Part shown: positions 57,075 through 64,000 of the stretch, piece by piece
Position numbering within the stretch: the first letter of the stretch is position 1
Layout: each line of letters opens with the position of its first letter
Assembly: GCA_041941305.1 (NCBI GenBank)
Contig: JBGTQJ010000001.1
Coordinates: forward strand, 186,001-250,000
Direction: 5' to 3'
Source: JANSWP01 sp041941305
GTDB lineage: Bacteria; Bacteroidota; Bacteroidia; Chitinophagales; Saprospiraceae
DNA length: 64,000 nucleotides
Notes under the pieces: generated by a model
Told to the model about the DNA's origin: nothing
Database searches by the model: none
Seen by the model: the letters and a program-made list of their open reading frames with translations, nothing else
Program-made: the position numbers and the translations under genes

Positions 57075-57365
57075 ATGACTGTTTGGGTTTTTTACGATAT
57101 ATCTAAAAATAAAGTACGCAACAAGATTTCTAAACTTTGCCTTCAAATTGGTTTGAAAAGAATGCAAAAATCTATTTTTCTAGGAAAAGTAAGGAGAAGA
57201 GAAATTGAACGATTCAGAAAGGAGGTAAATAAACGAATCAACTTCCAAACGGATAAAGTTTTCATTTTACCTGTTGCACCTCGCAATCTAAAACGTATGC
57301 GCCGATTAGGACAACCAACTCCACTTCCCAAATTGAAAACCAAAGGAAAAGTTGTTTTTTACTAA
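57075..57365 (+). CDS. cas2: CRISPR-associated protein Cas2
   Basis: 96 residues, a ferredoxin-like fold that bridges Cas1 dimers in the integration complex. MTVWVFYDISKNKVRNKISK gives the typical first strand with the conserved Asp8 and the following helix. FLGKVRRREIERFRKEV and KVFILPVAPRNLKRM are also family-like. It lies between cas1 and the reverse transcriptase gene on the same strand. Confidence 0.94.
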   Translation: MTVWVFYDISKNKVRNKISKLCLQIGLKRMQKSIFLGKVRRREIERFRKEVNKRINFQTDKVFILPVAPRNLKRMRRLGQPTPLPKLKTKGKVVFY

Positions 57366-57376
57366 AATTTAATATC

Positions 57377-58393
57377 ATGTACTATTTCCAGATTTCCAAT
57401 CCGCAAAAATTGACTTCCTACCAATTGCGAAAAATGGCGGAGCGATTTTTATCCCTCAACACAATTGATGAATTGGCTACACTATTTGAAACCAATTCGG
57501 TTGTTCTGGGTGATTTGGCAGGTAAACCAGCCTATCATTTATTTCACCTTCCAAAACAAAGTGGGGGTCATCGTTTAATAGAAACTGCTGAACCTGAACT
57601 GAAAAAAATGCACAGGGATTTAGGCAAATACCTTCAGGCTGTCTACTTTACATATCGTCCAGATTGTGCTTACGGTTGTTTGCTGTCTCCAGCCGATGAA
57701 GCCATCCCAAGAAGTATCTATACTAATGCAAAACAGCATCTTGGCAAAAAATGGTTGTTCAATATTGATTTGAAGGACTACTTTCCGAGTATCAGCTCCA
57801 GCCAAATATTTCAGCTTTTTACCGATGCACCCTTTGGCTTTGAAGAAGATCTTGCTCAGTTGCTAACTAGTCTAACAACTATTGAGGATCGCTTGCCTCA
57901 GGGGTTTGGAACCTCACCTATTTTATCCAATATGGTTAGTTTAGAGCTGGATAAAAAGATCCTGCAACTAGCACGAAAGAACAACTGGATCTACACCAGA
58001 TTTTTAGATGATTTGACCATAAGCAGTAAAGTGCAATTCAAAAACAAGAGGATAAAGCAATTATTGGAAATCATTGAAGAGGAAGGTTTTGTGATACATC
58101 CAGAAAAAACTGCCAAACAAAGAATCCAAGATGAGCCGATTGTCACTGGATTGGTATTAAAAGAAAAAAAACCTGATGTAAGTAAAAGGTTTCTGTCCGA
58201 TTTGCGTGGAGACATTGTATTGTTCAATCAACTCATCAGGAGAAGCTCCAGCCCTTACCAGATATTCCCTGCCAGAACCCTTGAAACTTTTCGAAAAAAC
58301 CTATTTGGAAGACTCAATTTCCTGAAATTCATCCGAGGAGAAGATCACCGCTCTTACCTGAAATTGAGAACAAAATTATTGGTGGAAATCTGA
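57377..58393 (+). CDS. CRISPR-adjacent stand-alone reverse transcriptase (retron-like)
   Basis: 338 residues. Motif A lies in FNIDLKDYFPSIS (Asp131). RLPQGFGTSPILSNM (172-186) corresponds to the PQG..TSP block, and the catalytic pair is in YTRFLDDLTIS (Asp211, Asp212). VTGLVLKEKKPDVSKRF resembles the VTG motif of retron-type enzymes. No maturase/X domain, endonuclease domain, Cas1 or Cas6 fusion is present. The x residue of YxDD is Leu (FLDD) rather than the Ala common in group II intron and retron enzymes. It starts 11 bases after cas2, so translation is probably coupled. Reverse transcriptases in type III adaptation modules allow spacers to be captured from RNA; the same role is inferred here. 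A retron RNA is not seen next to it. Confidence 0.9.
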   Translation: MYYFQISNPQKLTSYQLRKMAERFLSLNTIDELATLFETNSVVLGDLAGKPAYHLFHLPKQSGGHRLIETAEPELKKMHRDLGKYLQAVYFTYRPDCAYGCLLSPADEAIPRSIYTNAKQHLGKKWLFNIDLKDYFPSISSSQIFQLFTDAPFGFEEDLAQLLTSLTTIEDRLPQGFGTSPILSNMVSLELDKKILQLARKNNWIYTRFLDDLTISSKVQFKNKRIKQLLEIIEEEGFVIHPEKTAKQRIQDEPIVTGLVLKEKKPDVSKRFLSDLRGDIVLFNQLIRRSSSPYQIFPARTLETFRKNLFGRLNFLKFIRGEDHRSYLKLRTKLLVEI

Positions 58394-58479
58394 GAAAGTT
58401 TATAGAGAGCGAGCTTTAGTTCCGGCATTGGCTTAATCTAAAAGTCTACGCAGAGTCTCCAAATAGAAGGCTCTCTGTT
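58394..58479 (+). other. Short gap between the RT gene and the trailer end of array 2
   Basis: 86 bases. A 7-bp inverted pair (agagagc near 58407 and gctctct just before the T-run at about 58478) is followed by seven T residues that merge into the first degenerate repeat. This could be a weak terminator for the cas1-cas2-RT transcript, facing minus-strand array transcription. Confidence 0.35.
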
Positions 58480-59737
58480 TTTTTAATGCCCATCTTTTGC
58501 AGTGTGGTTGGAAAGTATGCATAACCCAATAGACTTCGCCCCTGGCGGTGAGGTTACAATGCCCATCTCTTGCAGTGTGATTGGAAAGTTGTAAAAACAA
58601 AAACTATGATCATTCTATCTATCTTGTTACAATGCCCATCTTTTGCAGTGTGGTTGGAAAGAAATATACTGGTAGCGGCTATTCCAGATAAAAAATGTTA
58701 TAATGCCCATCTTTTGCAGTGTGGTTGGAAAGTCATTCAAAAATAAATAAAATAACATGAACCAAAACGTTACAATGCCCATCTTTTGCAGTGTGGTTGG
58801 AAAGACTATACACTAGGGAACGTAACTGAATTGGTGGGCAGTTACAATGCCCATCTTTTGCAGTGTGGTTGGAAAGTTTTTTTGTTTTCAATCCCTTCTT
58901 TTTCCTTCTACGAGGTTACAATGCCCATCTTTTGCAGTGTGGTTGGAAAGTGGTAATGACCTTTATTCTATAATTTAAGTTTTTGTTACAATGCCCATCT
59001 TTTGCAGTGTGGTTGGAAAGATTGATCCTATTGATCCTTTTGCACACTCCTCCTCGTTACAATGCCCATCTTTTGCAGTGTGGTTGGAAAGCTCGTTTTA
59101 CAGTAATTGTCTTCCAATAGAATAGGTAATTGTTACAATGCCCATCTTTTGCAGTGTGGTTGGAAAGTAAAGATTTGCAAGAGTTTTACTGAGAGGTTGA
59201 AGGTGTTACAATGCCCATCTTTTGCAGTGTGGTTGGAAAGGACAGTTTTAATTTATTAATTGTTTAAATCTTTTTGTTACAATGCCCATCTTTTGCAGTG
59301 TGGTTGGAAAGGCCTCGTCACTTCATAGTAGCTATTTCAAACGAATTGTAGTTACAATGCCCATCTTTTGCAGTGTGGTTGGAAAGGTTTTAAGTGGTGT
59401 TTGACACCCAATTAAACGGGTTACAATGCCCATCTTTTGCAGTGTGGTTGGAAAGCTGGTTTTAACGACCGTTTGTAAATTTAGAGGAGGGTTACAATGC
59501 CCATCTTTTGCAGTGTGGTTGGAAAGAAGTACTGGCTCCCATAGTGTTAAAATGAGTAAACGTTACAATGCCCATCTTTTGCAGTGTGGTTGGAAAGTCT
59601 AACCATAATAATCTATTCTTCCATTTAACAAGTTACAATGCCCATCTTTTGCAGTGTGGTTGGAAAGAGATCTAAAAACAGGTAAATCGGTTTTTGGGAG
59701 TGTTACAATGCCCATCTTTTGCAGTGTGGTTGGAAAG
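58480..59737 (-). CRISPR. CRISPR array 2, leader-distal part (18 repeats)
   Basis: 36-bp repeats that start gttacaatgcccatcttt and end tgcagtgtggttggaaag on the plus strand, with spacers of about 34-38 bp. The leftmost repeat (58480-58515) has lost its first bases, the second (58553) has ctct and gtgatt variants, and the fourth (58697) reads gttataatg. This left-end decay marks it as the old, leader-distal end. The part is cut off from its leader by the insertion sequence at 59755-61340. Sense strand minus, as for array 1. Confidence 0.97.
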
Positions 59738-59745
59738 CAGATTGA

Positions 59746-61349
59746 ATTCCATTTGAGTGTATAACAAATCGGTGGTATAACCAAAGAGAGCGGGAGGGAG
59801 AAAAAACTCCCTAACTTTAAAGTTTTCTAGAACTAAAAAATCCCGCTCATGGAAATAAAGGAACAAAAAGTAAAACAGTTACGCAAAAATTTTGAAGAGA
59901 TCATTCAAGGTCTTGAGGAGTTAAGTGGCAAAGGGATGCATCTTCATCAAGTAGAGCAACAGCTGTTTAAAAATTTGATTCTGCTAGGGAAAGCCCTACT
60001 GCAGTATTACATTACTTTGGTAAGTCAGCTTGTGATTTCAAGAGGAGTGCCGATTGACAGTAAAGGTAAACGGATGAAAAATACAGGAAGTCGGATTCGC
60101 AACTATCGAAGTGTATTTGGAATAGTAGAGATTAGTCGTAGGAAGTATTATTCGAAAGAAGATAAAGTGATTTATCCTGTAGATAAGGTGCTAGGGTTAC
60201 CCCAAGGCGTGTATTCGTATTTACTAATGGATTGGTTAAGTTATGGAGCCACAGAAATGGATTTTGATCAAAGCGTGCGGTTGCTAAGTCGGATATTGAA
60301 CCAAGAACTACAGGCGATGCAAAGTAGTCGGGTGACCTATAAATTGTCAGAGGGTGTTGAGCATTTTTATGAATTGGAAGATTGGTCAGAAAAAGAACAA
60401 GCAGAATGTTTGAGCTTAAGCATAGATGGCAAAGGCATTCGAATTGTAGCCAGGGAAATGAATCGGCAAGCTCAAAGCACGATTACTCGCTTAGGAAAAG
60501 GGAAGCGAAAAGGGCTCAAAAAGGAAGCCACAGTATGTGTAAGTAGTTCATTTAGAGCAAGAAAGCGAGAAGCCCAAGAAATTATAGGAGCTTTGTTTGG
60601 TCAACAAGATTCACAAAGCACTACAGTTAAGGCGAGTTCACATAAATTTCATGAAGATAAACATATGAGAGCTTTTCTATCGAACAAGAAGAAGGCTATT
60701 GCATATGGGATTGACAATTTGATAAAACGAGACCCACTTGGTAACAAGCCCATTATCATTCTAATAGATGGGGAGCCGGTGTTAAGAAAACAAGCCGTTG
60801 AACTATTGGAAGCAAAGGGACTAGGGGATAGACTAGAAGCTTGTATTTTGGACTTCATCCATGTCATGGAAAAGGTCTGGAAGGTGGCTAATGCTTATAA
60901 AGGAGAAAAAGCAGTTGACAGAGAAGATTGGGTCGAACAACAAGCTTGGCTTTTACTCAATAGTCAGACAGCGCATGTCATTGAGCAGTGGGAAGTAATA
61001 GCTGGTTTGAAAAAGTACTCAAAGGTCCAAGACAAAAACATTAAAGACGCAATTAATTACTTGAAAAAACGAAAAGAGATGATGGATTATAAAACTTTCC
61101 TACAAAAAGGATATCCCATAACAACGGGAGCGGTTGAAAGTGCTTGTGGTCACTTTGTAAAAAGTAGAATGGAAAGAAACGGAATGCATTGGAGTAAGGA
61201 AGGTGCTCAGAAAATGCTTGACATCAGAGCTGTTAAAAAAAATGGAGACTGGGAAAGTTACATTGAACATTTCATCGCTCAACAGCAAAATCAGATTTAC
61301 AAATCGGCTGCTTAGTTAACAACCGATTTGTTATACACTCATTCCATTT
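59746..61349 (+). mobile_element. ISKra4-type insertion sequence inside a CRISPR spacer
   Basis: The element spans 59755-61340 (1586 bp). It has 19-bp perfect terminal inverted repeats (gagtgtataacaaatcggt at 59755-59773, its complement at 61322-61340). A 9-bp target duplication attccattt flanks it at 59746-59754 and 61341-61349. It carries one transposase gene. Removing the element and one copy of the duplication restores a single 35-bp spacer between the repeats at 59702 and 61368. The perfect ends and duplication indicate recent insertion. Confidence 0.95.
59849..61315 (+). CDS. ISKra4-family transposase
   Basis: 488 residues, intact. The C-terminal block YPITTGAVESACGHFVKSRM followed by ERNGMHWSKEGAQKMLDIRA is characteristic of ISKra4-family transposases. 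Probable DDE residues are Asp193 (LSIDGKG), Asp307 (ILIDGEP) and Glu430 (TGAVESAC). The N-terminal part is helical and probably binds the inverted repeats. It catalyses cut-and-paste movement of the element. The gene lies on the plus strand, opposite to inferred array transcription. Confidence 0.92.
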   Translation: MEIKEQKVKQLRKNFEEIIQGLEELSGKGMHLHQVEQQLFKNLILLGKALLQYYITLVSQLVISRGVPIDSKGKRMKNTGSRIRNYRSVFGIVEISRRKYYSKEDKVIYPVDKVLGLPQGVYSYLLMDWLSYGATEMDFDQSVRLLSRILNQELQAMQSSRVTYKLSEGVEHFYELEDWSEKEQAECLSLSIDGKGIRIVAREMNRQAQSTITRLGKGKRKGLKKEATVCVSSSFRARKREAQEIIGALFGQQDSQSTTVKASSHKFHEDKHMRAFLSNKKKAIAYGIDNLIKRDPLGNKPIIILIDGEPVLRKQAVELLEAKGLGDRLEACILDFIHVMEKVWKVANAYKGEKAVDREDWVEQQAWLLLNSQTAHVIEQWEVIAGLKKYSKVQDKNIKDAINYLKKRKEMMDYKTFLQKGYPITTGAVESACGHFVKSRMERNGMHWSKEGAQKMLDIRAVKKNGDWESYIEHFIAQQQNQIYKSAA

Positions 61350-61367
61350 TCATTCAGGGGAAGCAAA

Positions 61368-62200
61368 GTTACAATGCCCATCTTTTGCAGTGTGGTTGGA
61401 AAGATGCAATTTTTCAAATATATTTGCGTGTGGATTTTGTTACAATGCCCATCTTTTGCAGTGTGGTTGGAAAGAGGAAAGCCTTTATCTCAATAGAGTT
61501 ATTAGTGAGAGAGGTTACAATGCCCATCTTTTGCAGTGTGGTTGGAAAGTAGATTGAATTCCATTTTCATTCAGGTTCAGGGGAGTTACAATGCCCATCT
61601 TTTGCAGTGTGGTTGGAAAGGCTTTTCAACATAACAATCGCTAAAGCGGATGTGTGTTACAATGCCCATCTTTTGCAGTGTGGTTGGAAAGTTGAATTCA
61701 ATACTACTGCGCCTCTCTCATTTTTTGTTACAATGCCCATCTTTTGCAGTGTGGTTGGAAAGGGGTTTATAATTTGTTAAAAATAAAGTCCAGGCGTAGC
61801 TGTTACAATGCCCATCTTTTGCAGTGTGGTTGGAAAGGAGGAATGACTGTGATAGATATGTCAAACAGTAAAAAGTTACAATGCCCATCTTTTGCAGTGT
61901 GGTTGGAAAGTTCATCTGGGTATATTTCCCAACCTCCAGCTCAAGTAGTTACAATGCCCATCTTTTGCAGTGTGGTTGGAAAGGTCTTACCGTAAGTTCA
62001 TGGGAATACTGCGAATAATCGGGTTACAATGCCCATCTTTTGCAGTGTGGTTGGAAAGTCAAAATAAAACGAAAACTATATACGCCCAGGCATGTTACAA
62101 TGCCCATCTTTTGCAGTGTGGTTGGAAAGAGGTTTTGATAGCATAAATTCAAGCCCTGATAATGGTTACAATGCCCATCTTTTGCAGTGTGGTTGGAAAG
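61368..62200 (-). CRISPR. CRISPR array 2, leader-proximal part (12 repeats)
   Basis: Twelve near-identical 36-bp repeats of the same sequence as the left part, ending at 62200 next to the leader. They were acquired later than those left of the insertion sequence, if growth is at the leader end as in other systems. The spacer at 61550-61584 shares its first ~26 bases, apart from the first, with the spacer interrupted by the insertion sequence. Confidence 0.97.
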
Positions 62201-62456
62201 ACATAAAAATACTAATATGATAGCAATGACAAGGGTTTTAGCCGAAAAATCGAGCGCAAAAAATGATAAGAATATGTTAAAAAAGGACGGAATAACAATC
62301 TGTTTTCTACCAAATGATAATAAATCTAATGTTTGAGCGCAAATTAAAAGCATTGATAATCAATGCTTTATTAAAACTTTTTGAAATTTATTCAAGAAAA
62401 TCAAATTGGGACGTTGCCTCCAATTCTGGAGTGAATGCCATAACTCAATGTAAAAA
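62201..62456 (-). promoter_or_regulatory. Leader of CRISPR array 2
   Basis: It begins acataaaaatactaatatga as in array 1, with gagcgcaaa at +52, gagcgcaaa at about +134 and gggacgtt at about +207. The spacing matches the array 1 leader within one or two bases, while the sequence between motifs has diverged. It ends against the stop codon of the membrane protein gene, so that minus-strand operon reads directly into this leader and array. Confidence 0.75.
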
Positions 62457-62969
62457 CTAAATCAAGATAACGACGACCAATAAGTAGCCAAAAGCTATTG
62501 CCAAACCTGCCAAGGATGCAGCAATCGCCCAATTGAAAAGTCTATATTTTCTAGCAGATATGTCGCTGTGTATCAAAATGCGATCTAACAATTGTTTTTC
62601 AAAATATCCGGGCTTCCATTCTTTATCAATCTGGTTTAAATAATCTGTGAACTCCTGGACAGATATTTTGCTCAAATCACTGGCTAATAAAATATTAATG
62701 GATGTTTTAACACCATTTTTCCTGAATTTACTGAAGGTATTGGATTTTGGTATTAACGAAACAAAAGAGAATAATAAGGACAAGCCAATTAACAATGCAA
62801 TAATCAAGAATATTATTTTGATGTTGGGTAATCCAGCAATATTCTCGAATATACCTAATAAGCCTAAAACAACTGCTCCATTGAATGCAATCAATGCAGC
62901 ATGTTTGGCTTCTGCAAATTTGAGCCATTCGTTGATTTCCGATAATATGTATTTGAGTTTTTCTTCCAT
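62457..62969 (-). CDS. Pycsar-effector-like (PycTM/DUF5706) membrane protein
   Basis: 170 residues, three predicted membrane helices: about 24-41 (AALIAFNGAVVLGLLGIF), 51-72 (KIIFLIIALLIGLSLLFSFV) and 146-169 (NWAIAASLAGLAIAFGYLLV). The N-terminal pattern INEWLKFAEAKHAALIAFNG and the later LLDRILIHSDISARKYRLF match the PycTM/DUF5706 type of membrane effector. In Pycsar and related defence systems these proteins act on the membrane when a cyclic-nucleotide signal is sensed. No sensor domain is present here. It starts 3 bases after the CARF-HEPN stop codon, so the two are almost certainly co-expressed. An effector or partner role in cyclic-oligoadenylate signalling is inferred. Confidence 0.7.
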   Translation of the reverse strand: MEEKLKYILSEINEWLKFAEAKHAALIAFNGAVVLGLLGIFENIAGLPNIKIIFLIIALLIGLSLLFSFVSLIPKSNTFSKFRKNGVKTSINILLASDLSKISVQEFTDYLNQIDKEWKPGYFEKQLLDRILIHSDISARKYRLFNWAIAASLAGLAIAFGYLLVVVILI

Positions 62970-62972
62970 GAA

Positions 62973-64000
62973 TTAACTATCTGTTCTCAGGGTTTTTGCA
63001 ATATGGTCGTTAGCAATTTCATAAATATTTTTTTGGTTAACATCCATATTGAAAAAGGTTAGCCAATTTTTAAACATAGTTTCAAGGTTAGGTATTTCAT
63101 TTTTGATATTATTAATGGTAACACCCTTCCCACTGTGAGCAATTTGATTCCTCAACTTGTCGAGCCCTGTTTTGGGTTTCGAATTATTGACAGAACTGTG
63201 AAGCGAAATAAAATCAACAATGAGATTATATAAAAAAGTACTATGAATATTTTGCAAGTTACCTTGGTGATTGGACTTCTTTAAAAATCGAAGTTTTTGA
63301 GAGATACTATCCTTCTCAAGCAAGTTCAAAATACCTTGTTGACTTAGGTTATTTGGCACCCATTTTCTGGATTTAATTTGGCTTCCGTAACCTTGGAAGT
63401 GATGGTTTTTCAAATAATTGGTCGTTAACTTTTCCAAAAAAACTTGTGTGGAAAGAACCCAGTTTGATAATTTGCCCAACCTCCTGTAATAGTCACTAAC
63501 AGTAAGAGCTTCCCAGGCTGTCCAGTATTCTTCAATATTTGGAAAAATGGTTTGCCAATTAGAGTTGTAAAAAGCATCGTGAGAGGCAAAATAATTTTGT
63601 ACTTCAGGATGGTTCCTTCTAAATATTCTAGTAGAATTATGAATGATTTTTTTTGCGTCATCAGTCATCAACAGAATACGTTTTCGGTAAAAATCTAATG
63701 CCCTTAAAGAAGTATCGGATTTTACCGAAAAGTCTGACTTCCTAATATTCCAGGCTGCATCGTAATTGCCTTTGCTAATTAATAGGAGGATATTTTCCTC
63801 ATTGACTATTTTTCGATATTCAACTCGGTGCAATTTTTCCAAAGTACTCTTTTGTGGATCAATAATCCCATTTTCAGTTTGCTCTACCACTTGAAAATAT
63901 TCGTATTGAGATTCCTCTAACAAATACTCAGCAACAATTTTCATGGAAGATTTTTGCTGTGGAGTTCCGCCGGAATCACAAAACATAAGGATAGAATTGG
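62973..64000 (-). CDS. CARF-HEPN ribonuclease (Csm6/Csx1-like), 5' end outside window
   Basis: At least 337 residues, open through the right edge; the frame reads NSILMFCDSGGTPQQKSS, so the first internal Met is not the true start. The strand-loop ILMFCDSGGTPQQ resembles the GGTxQ ligand loop of CARF domains, which bind cyclic oligoadenylate made by Cas10. The C-terminal part contains LRNQIAHSG (Arg279, His284 from the internal Met), the R-x4-H motif of HEPN ribonucleases. Such enzymes degrade RNA nonspecifically when type III complexes detect a target. It is the first visible gene of a two-gene minus-strand unit. Family level is good; Csm6 versus Csx1 cannot be separated without the N-terminus. 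Confidence 0.75.
   Translation of the reverse strand, partial: NSILMFCDSGGTPQQKSSMKIVAEYLLEESQYEYFQVVEQTENGIIDPQKSTLEKLHRVEYRKIVNEENILLLISKGNYDAAWNIRKSDFSVKSDTSLRALDFYRKRILLMTDDAKKIIHNSTRIFRRNHPEVQNYFASHDAFYNSNWQTIFPNIEEYWTAWEALTVSDYYRRLGKLSNWVLSTQVFLEKLTTNYLKNHHFQGYGSQIKSRKWVPNNLSQQGILNLLEKDSISQKLRFLKKSNHQGNLQNIHSTFLYNLIVDFISLHSSVNNSKPKTGLDKLRNQIAHSGKGVTINNIKNEIPNLETMFKNWLTFFNMDVNQKNIYEIANDHIAKTLRTDS

Noticed and set aside
57377..58393. RT as a true retron or as a group II intron protein
   Set aside because: No msr/msd-like inverted-repeat RNA is evident next to it, and there is no maturase or endonuclease domain. Its position 11 bases after cas2 points to CRISPR adaptation.
61328..62353. 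Open frames across the right part of array 2 (MPIFCSVVGK, SNHTAKDGHCN repeats)
   Set aside because: Same artefact of translating CRISPR repeats and the leader.

Overview
This window is a stretch of a Bacteroidota chromosome, most likely from the Saprospiria or a related gliding or surface-adhesive lineage. Several features point there: type IX secretion (T9SS) C-terminal sorting domains, SprB-type and TANFOR-like repeat proteins, a TAnnTTTG-type promoter, weak Shine-Dalgarno signals, AT-rich intergenic DNA, and the gene order rpsF-rpsR-rplI. No tRNA or rRNA gene was recognised.

Layout. (1) 1-2.3 kb holds an A-type Fe-S carrier and the ribosomal operon rpsF-rpsR-rplI. S6 carries an unusual helix-hairpin-helix C-terminal extension, and a candidate S6:S18 autoregulatory leader lies upstream. 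(2) 2.5-17.3 kb mixes housekeeping genes (asnS, a Xaa-Pro aminopeptidase) with a 1770-residue T9SS-exported SprB-repeat adhesin, several small envelope proteins and a sigma factor/membrane protein pair. (3) 17.4-52.1 kb is almost entirely minus-strand coding for giant surface proteins. One is a 3734-residue Ig-like repeat adhesin with a T9SS tail. The other four genes form a tight cluster: outer-membrane barrel, 3186-residue TANFOR-like protein, ~2990-residue LamG protein and a fibronectin type III protein. (4) 53.1-64.0 kb is a CRISPR locus with two arrays (33 and 30 repeats) around a cas1-cas2-reverse transcriptase operon. An ISKra4-type insertion sequence interrupts one spacer of the second array. 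At the right edge, on the minus strand, are a CARF-HEPN (Csm6/Csx1-like) ribonuclease, cut by the window end, and a small Pycsar-effector-like (PycTM/DUF5706) membrane protein.

How the CRISPR part fits together. Three things suggest type III: the 8-nt repeat end ATTGTAAC, the reverse transcriptase and the CARF-HEPN gene. No cas10, csm, cmr or cas6 gene lies in the window, so the interference complex must be elsewhere, perhaps just past the right edge. Both arrays are inferred to be transcribed on the minus strand, because conserved leaders sit at their right ends and decayed repeats at their left ends. The 3-bp-spaced pair of CARF-HEPN nuclease and three-helix membrane protein, placed next to an array leader, is the best candidate here for an under-described defence arrangement: a cyclic-oligoadenylate-sensing RNase coupled to a membrane effector.

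Intergenic DNA is rich in long, often perfect inverted repeats. They include two diverged copies of one ~165-190 bp palindromic element on either side of the four-gene surface cluster, a ~320 bp MITE-like element with nested stems, and a series of hairpins whose stems are built from short sequence units that differ from site to site.
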